Assembly: GCF_945869175.1 (NCBI RefSeq)
Contig: NZ_CAMBNZ010000004.1
Coordinates: 1-64,000, forward strand
Length of the DNA stretch: 64,000 nt
From: Limnohabitans sp. Rim8
Lineage (GTDB): Bacteria; Pseudomonadota; Gammaproteobacteria; Burkholderiales; Burkholderiaceae_C
Direction of reading: 5' to 3'
Below the pieces are notes generated by a model. That model was not told where the DNA came from. It was given only the letters and a program-made list of their open reading frames with translations, and ran no database searches. The position numbers were made by a program, and so were the translations under genes. This document shows, one piece after another, positions 33,618-41,628 of this stretch. The number at the start of each line of letters is the position of its first letter. Position 1 is the stretch's first letter.

Positions 33618-34700
33618 ATGAACGCCACTGCTGTCCAGACCATCGAAACCGCCGAAGACGCCAACAAAAAGGCGGTGCACGACGACTTGATCAGCCCGCG
33701 TTTTTACACCACCGACTTTGCGGCCATGGACCGGATCAACATCGAGCCAGTGCGCGCCGAGTGGGACAGGATGATGGCTGAGTATGAAGGGGACAACAAC
33801 CACGACCACTTCCAGCGCGACGAGGCTTTTGCCGCCGAAGTGGCTGCGGGCATGGCCAGTCTTTCACCCGAAATGCGCCAGGAATTCATGGATTTTTTGG
33901 TCAGCTCACTGACCTCAGAATTTTCTGGCTGCGTGCTTTACAACGAGATCCGCAAGAACGTCACCAACCCTGACATCAAACAGCTGATGACCTACTTGGC
34001 ACGTGACGAATCGCGCCATGCGGGCTTCATCAACCTGTCGCTGCGCGACTTCAACCTGGGCATTGACCTGGGCAACTTGAAGCGCACCAAGAAGTACACC
34101 TTCTTCAAACCCAAATACATTTACTACGCCACCTACCTGTCTGAAAAGATCGGCTATGCGCGCTACATCACCATCTTCCGCCAGTTGGAAAAGCACCCCG
34201 AAAAACGCTTTCACCCCATCTTTCGCTGGTTCGATCTGTGGTGCAACGACGAGTTCCGTCACGGCGAATCGTTTGCCCTGATCATGCGCGCCAACCCCCA
34301 ACTGCTCAGCGGTGCCAACAAGCTTTGGATTCGCTTTTTCTTGCTGGCCGTATACGCCACCATGTACGTGCGCGACCACACCCGCCCCATGCTGCATGAA
34401 GCCATGGGACTCGATTCGAGTGAATACGATTACCAAGTGTTCCGCATCACCACGGCCATCACCCAACAGGTCTTTCCATTGGCGCTGGACACCGACAACC
34501 CCAACTTCCGCCGTGGCCTTGAACGCCTGTTTGCCCTGTCGCAAGCCATGGAAAAAGCCAAAACGCGCGGTGGCCTGGTCGGCAAACTGCAGCAAGGCGT
34601 GTGTGCCGCAAAAGCAGCCGCGACCTTTGCCCGTCTGTTTTGCATGCCCGTGATCAAACAAGACCTGTCGCCCCAAGTCCGCATGGAACCGGCATGGTGA
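33618..34700 (+). CDS. acsF: Mg-protoporphyrin IX monomethyl ester oxidative cyclase, aerobic form AcsF
   Basis: Diiron enzyme, 360 aa, that uses O2 to build ring E of (bacterio)chlorophyll. Iron-binding motifs are seen in [22 protein letters not shown] (ExxH) and [10 protein letters not shown] (ExxH). ATG at 33618 follows a GGAG site. The anaerobic alternative bchE is not in this window, which fits an aerobic lifestyle. Confidence 0.96.
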   Translation: MNATAVQTIETAEDANKKAVHDDLISPRFYTTDFAAMDRINIEPVRAEWDRMMAEYEGDNNHDHFQRDEAFAAEVAAGMASLSPEMRQEFMDFLVSSLTSEFSGCVLYNEIRKNVTNPDIKQLMTYLARDESRHAGFINLSLRDFNLGIDLGNLKRTKKYTFFKPKYIYYATYLSEKIGYARYITIFRQLEKHPEKRFHPIFRWFDLWCNDEFRHGESFALIMRANPQLLSGANKLWIRFFLLAVYATMYVRDHTRPMLHEAMGLDSSEYDYQVFRITTAITQQVFPLALDTDNPNFRRGLERLFALSQAMEKAKTRGGLVGKLQQGVCAAKAAATFARLFCMPVIKQDLSPQVRMEPAW

Positions 34701-35479
34701 CTGAAGTCGTCTGGGCTTGCGTTTTCACGGCCCTGTGCTGGTGGCTCGGCACGGGCGTGATTTTGTGGCTCGACCGGCTGCCTGTGCGCAGCTTCCGTTT
34801 CAGCCTCGCCGGCTGGACGGTGCTTTTGGCTTTGAGTTTTTGGGGTGTGGCCCACAGCATGCAAGAGGTCAGCGTGTTCAACGCCTACCTCGCTTTTGGG
34901 AGCGTGATCGTCATGTGGGGCTGGCACGAGTTGGCTTTCCTCACCGGCTGGATCACTGGTCCACGCAAAACCCCGCTGGACGCAGGCCTCACGGGTTGGT
35001 CGCGGTTTGTGCAGTCAGTGCAAGTCATGCTGTACCACGAGCTGACTTTGCTGGGGAATTTTGCTGTGCTGTGGTGGATGCAAGAGGGCCAGGCCAGCCA
35101 TGTGGCCATTTGCACCTTTGCGCTGCTGTGGTGCATGCGCTTGTCGGCCAAACTGAATTTGTTTTTTGGCGTGCCGCAAAACGGCGCGCAATACTTACCC
35201 GAACACCTCAAGTATTTGGCCAGTTATTTCCGCACCACCACCGGCATGTCGCTGTGGTTTGTGGTTTCGATGGGTGGGGCCATGGGGACCTGGTTTTGGT
35301 TGGTGTGGCTGGCGCAACAAGGCGCTGTGGCCATCACCACCGGCTGGGTCATGCTGGCCACCTTGCTGGGGCTGGCGATCGTTGAACACATCATCATGAT
35401 TTTTCCTTGGCCACTGGAGCGGCTGTGGGGCTGGGCCATGGGCCAGACCACGAAACCGGCTTTAACCACACCCCCTTAA
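34694..35479 (+). CDS. puhE: photosynthesis protein PuhE (DUF3623)
   Basis: Seven-span membrane protein, 261 aa, with [36 protein letters not shown] and [26 protein letters not shown], all characteristic of PuhE. It affects reaction-centre assembly and BChl levels in Rhodobacter. ATG at 34694 overlaps the acsF stop by 7 bp; the following GTG (34697) is an alternative start. Confidence 0.92.
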   Translation: MVTEVVWACVFTALCWWLGTGVILWLDRLPVRSFRFSLAGWTVLLALSFWGVAHSMQEVSVFNAYLAFGSVIVMWGWHELAFLTGWITGPRKTPLDAGLTGWSRFVQSVQVMLYHELTLLGNFAVLWWMQEGQASHVAICTFALLWCMRLSAKLNLFFGVPQNGAQYLPEHLKYLASYFRTTTGMSLWFVVSMGGAMGTWFWLVWLAQQGAVAITTGWVMLATLLGLAIVEHIIMIFPWPLERLWGWAMGQTTKPALTTPP

Positions 35480-35487
35480 AGACCTCC

Positions 35488-37065
35488 ATGAACACCCTGA
35501 CCCTCACCCCCGCCCTGCGCGCAGATGGCTTTGACACACCGAGCATCCCACCACGCCCCAGTGCCAGTGAGGTGAGTCGCACACCACAGCGCCCCGTGGC
35601 GGTGGTGATTGGCAGTGGCTTTGGTGGCCTGGCAGCAGCCATCCGCCTGAGCGTCATGGGCTACGAAGTCAAGGTGTTCGAAAAACTCGATGCACCCGGT
35701 GGCCGCGCCTATGTGCACCGTCAAGACGGTTTCACCTTCGATGCAGGCCCCACCATCATCACCGCACCCTTTTTGCTCGAAGAGCTGTGGGCGCTGTGCG
35801 GCAAAAGTTTTTCAGACGATGTGAAACTGGTCGCCATGGACCCGTTTTATCGGGTCCGCTTTTCAGATGGTACCTGGTTCGATTACAACGGTGACGCCGA
35901 ACACATGCGTGCCGAAGTGGCCCGCTTTGAGCCTTCAGACCTGGCGGGTTACGAGCGCTTTTTGGAAGAAGCCGAGCGATGCAAGACCTTGGGGTTTGAG
36001 GGCATGGGCGACATGGCCTTTGACAAGGTCAGCGACCTGATGGCCGCCATACCCGACTTCTTGCGCATGGGCGCTTGGCGCAGCCTCTACAGCTTGGTGG
36101 CCAAACACATGCGCAACGACAAGCTGCGCATTGTGATGAGCTTTCACCCGCTGCTGATTGGCGGCAACCCCTTTGCCGTGACCTGTGCTTATGCGCTCAT
36201 CAACTCGCTGGAGCGCACCTGGGGTGTGCACTCGGCCATGGGCGGCACCGGGGCCATCGTGAAAGGTCTGGTCGGCTTGCTGCAGGAGCGTGGGGTACCG
36301 GTTCGTTGCAACGCACCCGTGACGCAAATCAGGATCGAAGGCGGCCACGCCTGTGGTGTGGAACTGCAAAACGGCGAGTTCGTCGATGCAGACATCGTGG
36401 TCAGCAACGGCGACACCGCTTGGACCTACAAGAACCTGGTGGCCCCCGAGCACCGCCGTGTTTGGAGCGACCGCAAGATCGCCAATGGGAAATACTCCAT
36501 GGGCCTGTTCGTTTGGTACTTCGGCACCTCCAAGCAGTACAAAGACGTGCCGCACCACATGATGGTGCTGGGACCGCGCTACAAGGGCCTGCTGCAAGAC
36601 ATCTTCCAAAAGCACAAATTGGCCGAGGACTTCAGCCTGTATTTGCACCGCCCCACCGCCACAGACCCCTCCATGGCACCCGAGGGCTGTGACACGTTTT
36701 ATGTGCTCTCCCCAGTGCCACACCTGGACAGTGGCACCGACTGGCCTGCGTTTGCCGAGACCTACCGCGCCGCCATTGCCGAGAGCTTGGAAGCCAGCGT
36801 GTTGCCGGGTTTGCGCGAAAGCATCGTGACCAGCAAAGTCAGCACGCCACAGGATTTTCAGGACAACTTGTGGTCTTACAAAGGCGCAGGTTTTGGCTTG
36901 GAACCTCTGCTGCTGCAAAGCGCCTGGTTTCGTCCGCACAACCGCAGCGAAGATGTGCCAGGTCTGTTCGTGGTGGGTGCCAGCACGCACCCGGGTGCTG
37001 GCGTGCCCGGCGTCCTCATGTCAGCCAAAGCTTTGGAAACGGTGGTACCCCATGTCCATGTCTGA
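35488..37065 (+). CDS. crtI: phytoene desaturase CrtI
   Basis: FAD-dependent desaturase, 525 aa. The dinucleotide-binding motif is VVIGSGFGGLAAAIRL followed by EKLDAPGGRA; the substrate region includes FDAGPTIITAPFLLEELW and the C-terminal FVVGASTHPGAGVPGVLMSAK. It desaturates phytoene towards neurosporene for the spheroidene pathway. It follows puhE by 8 bp; the in-frame ATG at 35407 lies inside puhE and is not needed. Confidence 0.95.
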   Translation: MNTLTLTPALRADGFDTPSIPPRPSASEVSRTPQRPVAVVIGSGFGGLAAAIRLSVMGYEVKVFEKLDAPGGRAYVHRQDGFTFDAGPTIITAPFLLEELWALCGKSFSDDVKLVAMDPFYRVRFSDGTWFDYNGDAEHMRAEVARFEPSDLAGYERFLEEAERCKTLGFEGMGDMAFDKVSDLMAAIPDFLRMGAWRSLYSLVAKHMRNDKLRIVMSFHPLLIGGNPFAVTCAYALINSLERTWGVHSAMGGTGAIVKGLVGLLQERGVPVRCNAPVTQIRIEGGHACGVELQNGEFVDADIVVSNGDTAWTYKNLVAPEHRRVWSDRKIANGKYSMGLFVWYFGTSKQYKDVPHHMMVLGPRYKGLLQDIFQKHKLAEDFSLYLHRPTATDPSMAPEGCDTFYVLSPVPHLDSGTDWPAFAETYRAAIAESLEASVLPGLRESIVTSKVSTPQDFQDNLWSYKGAGFGLEPLLLQSAWFRPHNRSEDVPGLFVVGASTHPGAGVPGVLMSAKALETVVPHVHV

Positions 37066-38182
37066 ACGCAGCCCACACCTTCGCTTAGCGACATCAGCGC
37101 CCCAGCCCACAGGTGCCGTGGTCACGCCCGTCCTTGATTTCGATTCACAAGACTTGCAGGCCTGCGTGGCCATGATGCAGGGCGGCTCGAAAACTTTTTT
37201 TGCGGCCAGCCGTTTGCTGCCGCCCCGGGTGCGCACCGCCGCTATCGCGCTTTACGCTTTTTGCCGTGTAGCCGATGACTTGGTGGACGAAGCGGTGGTG
37301 GGTGATACACCGCTCGATGTGCTGCAAACGCGCCTGGACGCCATATATGCGGGCACCCCGCAAGACCATGTCGAAGACCACGCGCTGAGCCTGGTGGTGC
37401 AGCAATACAAATTGCCACGCCACTTGCTGGACGCGCTGATCGAAGGATTTGCCTGGGATGCCGCTGGCCAAAGTTACGACAGCATTGAAGACCTGCACAC
37501 TTATGCTGCCCGTGTGGCCGGCAGTGTGGGCGCCATGATGAGCTGGATCATGGGGCCGCAAAGCATGGACACTCTGGCTCGCGCCTGCGAACTGGGCGTG
37601 GCCATGCAACTGACCAACATCGCCCGCGACGTGGGACACGACGCCAGCATCGGTCGGCTGTATCTGCCACGCCGCTGGTTGATAGAAGCTGGTGTGCAGC
37701 CCGAAGCCTGGATGGCCAACCCCGCCTTCACGCCCGGCATCGCCGAAGTGATCAGCCGCCTGCTGGACGAAGCCGACCGCCTTTACAAACAAGCACATTC
37801 GGGCATTGCCGCCCTGCCCCCCGACTGCCGCGCGGCCATTTGTGCGGCCAGCATGATCTATTCCGAGATTGGCCACCAACTGCGCCGCGAAGGCCTGGAC
37901 TCGGTGAACAAACGCACCGTGGTCAGCACCACGCGAAAGCTCATGCTGCTGGCCAGCGCTTGGACCCAGACGCACTGGATTCGCACCTCCGCCAACAACC
38001 CCGCTCCCCTGGCGGCCATCATGCACCTGGTGCAAGGCTGCCGTGATGCCACCCAGCAGACAGCCCCTCCAACCTATTTTCCTAACCGTGCCATGCCCCA
38101 ACGGGTGGCCTGGATGCTGGATTTGTTTGAACGGCGAGAAAACGAGCGCCTTGACCGCAACGCCCTGCAACACACGCCATGA
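37052..38182 (+). CDS. crtB: phytoene synthase CrtB
   Basis: Squalene/phytoene synthase family, 376 aa. The two Asp-rich motifs are RVADDLVDE and TNIARDVGHD, with GSKTFFAASRLLP near the N-terminus. It condenses two GGPP to phytoene. It overlaps crtI; ATG at 37052 or 37058 could be used. Confidence 0.94.
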   Translation: MSMSERSPHLRLATSAPQPTGAVVTPVLDFDSQDLQACVAMMQGGSKTFFAASRLLPPRVRTAAIALYAFCRVADDLVDEAVVGDTPLDVLQTRLDAIYAGTPQDHVEDHALSLVVQQYKLPRHLLDALIEGFAWDAAGQSYDSIEDLHTYAARVAGSVGAMMSWIMGPQSMDTLARACELGVAMQLTNIARDVGHDASIGRLYLPRRWLIEAGVQPEAWMANPAFTPGIAEVISRLLDEADRLYKQAHSGIAALPPDCRAAICAASMIYSEIGHQLRREGLDSVNKRTVVSTTRKLMLLASAWTQTHWIRTSANNPAPLAAIMHLVQGCRDATQQTAPPTYFPNRAMPQRVAWMLDLFERRENERLDRNALQHTP

Positions 38183-38622
38183 GAGTCCACAGCCGCAACA
38201 TCTTGGTGCGCCTGTTGTATGTGAGCCGTGCGGTGGGCCCACAAACCACCACGGTGACCACCTCCATCTTGGCGCAAGCGCATGCACACAACCCGAGCCA
38301 AGCCATCACCGGCGTATTGTGCCAAGGCCAGGGGTTTTTCATTCAGGTCATCGAGGGTGAACGCAGCCGCGTGAATGCGCTGTATGGCCGCATCTGCGCC
38401 GACAACCGGCACAAAGACGTGGAGATGCTGCACTACGAAGAAATCCATGAACGCCGTTTTGGCCAATGGTCCATGGCGCTCGTGCATTTGTCAGTGGATG
38501 ATCCCATGGTCAAACTGCAGCACCCCGACTTCGACCCCTATTCGGCCTCTGGCCTGCAAGTGATGCAACAAATGCTGAACTTGCTTGAATCAGGTCAGCC
38601 GATTCGGATGCCTGTGGCTTGA
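38179..38622 (+). CDS. stand-alone BLUF-domain blue-light photoreceptor
   Basis: 147 aa: one BLUF domain (about residues 8-105) plus a short C-terminal helical tail, with no output domain. The flavin-site residues align with Rhodobacter AppA at a constant offset of 7: Y14 (AppA Y21), N38 (N45), Q56 (Q63, in FFIQVIEG), W97 and M99 (W104, M106, in FGQWSMALV). It is the last gene of the bchF...crtIB run, starting in an ATGA overlap with crtB, so it would be expressed with pigment genes. In AppA a BLUF domain is fused to a SCHIC domain; here SCHIC proteins are encoded separately. Confidence 0.93.
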   Translation: MRVHSRNILVRLLYVSRAVGPQTTTVTTSILAQAHAHNPSQAITGVLCQGQGFFIQVIEGERSRVNALYGRICADNRHKDVEMLHYEEIHERRFGQWSMALVHLSVDDPMVKLQHPDFDPYSASGLQVMQQMLNLLESGQPIRMPVA

Positions 38623-38665
38623 GCAACAGGCCATGAGCAGACAAGTTTAAGAATTGCAAAGACAC

Positions 38666-38693
38666 AAAAAAACCGCTGTGCAGCGGTTTTTTT
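38666..38693. terminator. bidirectional intrinsic terminator between the two convergent superoperons
   Basis: The stem ACCGCTG/CAGCGGT has a 2-base loop and is flanked by A-tracts on the left and T-tracts on the right, giving a functional terminator on either strand. It lies 44 bp after the BLUF gene and about 20 bp beyond the 31-aa ORF that ends the opposing superoperon. Confidence 0.85.
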
Positions 38694-38713
38694 GTGGGTT
38701 CAACTGGGGCGCA

Positions 38714-38809
38714 TCATTTGCGTGGACCTTTTGGGCGATTAAACCAATTGGCCAGCATGAACAGGCCAAAAACCGCGAACATGATGATGAGTATGTGTTT
38801 GATTTCCAT
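38714..38809 (-). CDS. 31-aa single-span membrane peptide downstream of pucC
   Basis: A short ORF with a clear AAGGAA site 7 bp before ATG. It encodes a charged start (MEIKH), one hydrophobic helix (ILIIMFAVFGLFMLANWF) and a basic tail (NRPKGPRK). It follows pucC by 47 bp and precedes the terminator, so it is the last gene of the pucBAC end. Size and topology resemble small antenna-associated polypeptides, for example extra gamma-type subunits, but no homology is recognised. Confidence 0.6.
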   Translation of the reverse strand: MEIKHILIIMFAVFGLFMLANWFNRPKGPRK

Positions 38810-38856
38810 GGTTTTTCCTTAGGTTGAGGGTGATGGGTCCAAAAGGATGGGATTTA

Positions 38857-40248
38857 TTATGCAGACTTGAGCGGTGGCCGTACAGGGCCAGACGCTGGGC
38901 GGATCAAAGGCGCCATGGCCCACAGGGTCAGGATCAGCAACAGGATTTCGAGGGCATACACCACCGAATACCCCATGAACGAATTGCTGCCCAAGGCCAC
39001 ACCATCACGCACCAAGCCGCCCAGTGCCATGCCCACACCAGCGGCAGTGGCCTGCACGGCGCCCCAGGCACCCATTGCCAAACCCACATGCTCTGGTAAC
39101 GCCGTTTTCATGGTGGCCGTCAAGGTTCCGTGGGCAAATAAACCCCCACCCAACCCGATCATGAAAATCCCCACGGCAAACAAGGGGGCAGAGGCCAAGG
39201 GACCCGCAGCAATCACGGCCACAAAGGCGGGCAGTCCAAACCAGGCGCCCCAGCTGGCCATGCGGTAAGCATCAGCCCCCCGACCCAGCACACGCGAAGC
39301 CCAAACGAAACCGATCAACCCGCCCAAAGCCAGGTTGGCCGTGAGCAAGGTGGTGGTGGACACACTCAGACCCAAAATTTCTCCGCCATACGGCTCCAGC
39401 AAAACGTCTTCCATTGTGAACGCCATGGTGCCTAAGCCCACAGCGAGCAAACGCCGCAGGGTGTTTGGGCCTTGGCAAAACAGTTGCCAAGCTTGGCCAA
39501 AGGTGTGCTCGATGGGTGTGCCGGGTTTGCGCATGCGGCTGCGCGGCTCCTGCTTCCACAAGGCGATAACATTCAACACCAGCGTCATCACCGCCACGGC
39601 CTGCACCACACGTATCAGTTGCCCCGGGCTGTAGTCGCGCAGCAGGTGGCCCAGCATCAAGGCGCTGCCGATCATGCCGACCAACTGCATCACGTACATC
39701 AGTCCCACCACCTGAGGCTGACGCTCGTGTGGGGCCAAGTCGGTGGCCAGCGCGAGGCCTGCGGTTTGCACCGTGTGCATGCCAATGCCCACCAGGACAA
39801 AGGCACCCGCAGCACCCAGCAGGCCCACCCAGGTCGGCGCTTGGCTGGCCTGACCGGCCCCAGCGAGGACCAACAGCGCAAAGGGCATGATGGAAAATCC
39901 ACCAAACTGCAGCAAACTGCCCATCCAGATGTAGGGCACACGCCGCCAACCCAGTTGCGAGCGGTGGTTGTCCGAGCGAAAACCGATCAGCGCCCGCATC
40001 GGCGCAATCAACAAAGGCAGTGCCACCATCAGCGACACCAGCGTAGCTGGCACTTGCAGCTCCACGATCATCACGCGGTTGAGGGTGCCCACCAGCATGA
40101 CCATGGCCATGCCGACAGAAATTTGAAACAACGACAAACGCAGCAAACGGGACAGCGGCAAGTCGTCACTGGCAGCGTCGGCAAACGGCATAAATCTCGG
40201 GCCCAGATTGGCCAGAGAATTCACCAAAGGAGAACTTTTTTTGTTCAT
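38857..40248 (-). CDS. pucC: LH2 assembly protein PucC
   Basis: Polytopic membrane protein, 463 aa, about 12 spans, PucC family. It starts LGPRFMPFADAASDDLPLSRLLRLS and contains NRVMIVELQVPATLVS and FRSDNHRSQLGWRRVPYIW. Located directly after pucBA, so it is assigned pucC, needed for LH2 assembly. No good ribosome-binding site precedes the ATG, and a strong hairpin sits just upstream, suggesting much lower expression than pucBA. Confidence 0.92.
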   Translation of the reverse strand: MNKKSSPLVNSLANLGPRFMPFADAASDDLPLSRLLRLSLFQISVGMAMVMLVGTLNRVMIVELQVPATLVSLMVALPLLIAPMRALIGFRSDNHRSQLGWRRVPYIWMGSLLQFGGFSIMPFALLVLAGAGQASQAPTWVGLLGAAGAFVLVGIGMHTVQTAGLALATDLAPHERQPQVVGLMYVMQLVGMIGSALMLGHLLRDYSPGQLIRVVQAVAVMTLVLNVIALWKQEPRSRMRKPGTPIEHTFGQAWQLFCQGPNTLRRLLAVGLGTMAFTMEDVLLEPYGGEILGLSVSTTTLLTANLALGGLIGFVWASRVLGRGADAYRMASWGAWFGLPAFVAVIAAGPLASAPLFAVGIFMIGLGGGLFAHGTLTATMKTALPEHVGLAMGAWGAVQATAAGVGMALGGLVRDGVALGSNSFMGYSVVYALEILLLILTLWAMAPLIRPASGPVRPPLKSA

Positions 40249-40258
40249 CGCGAAAAGA

Positions 40259-40278
40259 CCAGGCGCATGCGCGCCTGG
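40259..40278 (-). terminator. intercistronic hairpin between pucA and pucC
   Basis: CCAGGCGC-4-GCGCCTGG is a perfect 8-bp GC-rich stem. On the minus strand it is followed by TCTTTT, so it may be a leaky terminator and/or a 3' stabiliser of the pucBA mRNA. It lies in the 49-bp gap between pucA and pucC. Confidence 0.7.
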
Positions 40279-40297
40279 CCGTTCGGGCTTGCACCCT

Positions 40298-40495
40298 TTA
40301 CTTCTTCACCGCAGCATCGGCCGCAGCTGGCGCTGAAGCCACCACTTTGGTGCCACCGTTGAGGAAGTTCTTCACCCAGGTGGTGTTGACCGTCAGGGCC
40401 AGGTGCACGCTGAATGACGCAACGGCCACAGCAGCAATGAACACTGGAATCCCAACCGAAGGCTTCACCACACACCACATTTTCGAGTAGATCAT
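40298..40495 (-). CDS. pucA: light-harvesting complex 2 alpha subunit
   Basis: LH2 alpha apoprotein, 65 aa. It aligns without gaps to Rhodoblastus acidophilus LH2 alpha: W7, P12, G15, P17, the BChl-ligating H31 in SVHLA, TTW at 38-40 and GG at 47-48. The two residues that hydrogen-bond the B850 acetyl groups (Tyr44-Trp45 there) are Phe44-Leu45 here (KNFLNGG). Loss of these bonds blue-shifts B850 towards 820 nm, as in LH3. An Ala-rich tail follows (ASAPAAADAAVKK). Confidence 0.95.
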   Translation of the reverse strand: MIYSKMWCVVKPSVGIPVFIAAVAVASFSVHLALTVNTTWVKNFLNGGTKVVASAPAAADAAVKK

Positions 40496-40507
40496 GATGA
40501 TTTTCCT

Positions 40508-40660
40508 TTACTTGAGCCAGGGTGAATAAATATAGGCCAGCAGATGGGCAAATGCGGCAATCATGCCGAAAATCTGCGTGCCCTGGATAAGATTGCGGTG
40601 AATCTCTTCCGATTCGGCCTCGGTCAGTCCCGTTGGCCAGACTTTGTCTGAATTAGACAT
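40508..40660 (-). CDS. pucB: light-harvesting complex 2 beta subunit
   Basis: LH2 beta apoprotein, 50 aa: LTEAESEEIHRNLIQGTQIFGMIAAFAHLLAY then SPWLK. The His in AFAHLLAY ligates B850, and the EEIH segment holds the conserved N-terminal His. AAGGAG precedes the ATG. First of pucBAC, about 100 bp after crtC with no PpsR-type box or obvious promoter between, so it probably relies on read-through or RNA processing. Confidence 0.95.
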   Translation of the reverse strand: MSNSDKVWPTGLTEAESEEIHRNLIQGTQIFGMIAAFAHLLAYIYSPWLK

Positions 40661-40704
40661 CGTTTTCTCCTTGCAGAAGACGTGCACGGCCCGCACGAGG
40701 GCTA

Positions 40705-40755
40705 TTCTTGGCCACCATGGCCAGGAATGGGGTAGCCTTGAAATGGTGTTCAAGG
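40705..40755 (-). repeat. two stem-loops in the crtC-pucB intercistronic region
   Basis: CCTTGAA-6-TTCAAGG (40736-40755) and TGGCCA-3-TGGCCA (40709-40723, with outer TTC/GAA pairs) can both fold in the transcript. They occupy the 104-bp gap before pucB. They could be RNA-processing or stability elements that create an abundant pucBA message from a long transcript. Confidence 0.5.
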
Positions 40756-40764
40756 TTGTTCATC

Positions 40765-41628
40765 TCAAGCCCGCCTTGGCATGCGCCAGGGCAGCATGGC
40801 TTGAACCACCGGTGACACCAAACGGGGCACCGACAGGGTTTCATGAAAGGCGAGCAAGGGCTCACCGGCGTAATCAAATTGCAGCAAGGCACGCTGGTAA
40901 AAAGGCGTGTCCTCGAGTTGCTCTTGCACCCGAACACCTTGGGTGCTGCGCATGCGGCGCTCAATGCGCCAGCCGGTCTTGGGCAGACGCTGGACTAGGG
41001 GGGTGTCGATGGACTCCACCGCACCTTGGGGCGTGAAGCGCAGCGAGAGCACACGGTCTTCGGCACCGGGTGCTTGCATGTCATAAAACACCACGGTGCT
41101 GCCATCGCGCATGCGAGCCCTGGACCAGTCCCAAGTGTGAAAACCCCGGTCGACAGGCTCATCGCCCTCGTTCGAATCCAGGTAAGCGTTGCCTTGCCAT
41201 TTCAAGTCGGGCGCGTCCAATGCCACCTCGATGCGCGAGGACGGGGCCAAGGGTCCCCAATGGTGGTGGCCAGCCGCATCCAATGGCGTGGAATAGCCAA
41301 ACAGTTGCTGCGGCCAAAGCTTGATGCGGCCCCGGATGCCGCGCGGGATGGGCACACACACTTCATCGATGTCGATGGTGAGGCAATCGCCATCCCAACT
41401 CAATTGGCTCGGGCCGATGGTGAACTCACGGACACTGCGAGCACAGTGGCGCTGACCGCGTTCGGTCATGGCCCAGCGGCCCTGGCCTTTGCTGTAGATG
41501 GCCACATTCAGGGCGCAGTGGTTGTCTGCCTTGGCGGTACCCCCCTTGCGCGCCCAAGCGTAGTAAGGAGAAAAAACACTGCCGACAAATGCAATGAGGG
41601 TGATGCCGTGTTGTCCGTCGTCGCTCAT
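40765..41628 (-). CDS. crtC: carotenoid 1,2-hydratase (hydroxyneurosporene synthase) CrtC
   Basis: 287 aa from the ATG at 41628, which overlaps the crtD stop (ATGA). It has GITLIAFVGSVFSPYYAWARK, HHHWGPLAPSSRIEVAL and FHTWDWSRARM. CrtC adds water across the 1,2 double bond of the carotenoid end group. The family-conserved GGYLWWYVDA lies in the same frame immediately upstream of this ATG, but no ATG, GTG or TTG occurs in frame until GTG at 41826 (353 aa). The true N-terminus is therefore uncertain: a GTG start deep inside crtD, a -1 frameshift from crtD, or a sequence error are all possible. Confidence 0.87.
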   Translation of the reverse strand: MSDDGQHGITLIAFVGSVFSPYYAWARKGGTAKADNHCALNVAIYSKGQGRWAMTERGQRHCARSVREFTIGPSQLSWDGDCLTIDIDEVCVPIPRGIRGRIKLWPQQLFGYSTPLDAAGHHHWGPLAPSSRIEVALDAPDLKWQGNAYLDSNEGDEPVDRGFHTWDWSRARMRDGSTVVFYDMQAPGAEDRVLSLRFTPQGAVESIDTPLVQRLPKTGWRIERRMRSTQGVRVQEQLEDTPFYQRALLQFDYAGEPLLAFHETLSVPRLVSPVVQAMLPWRMPRRA

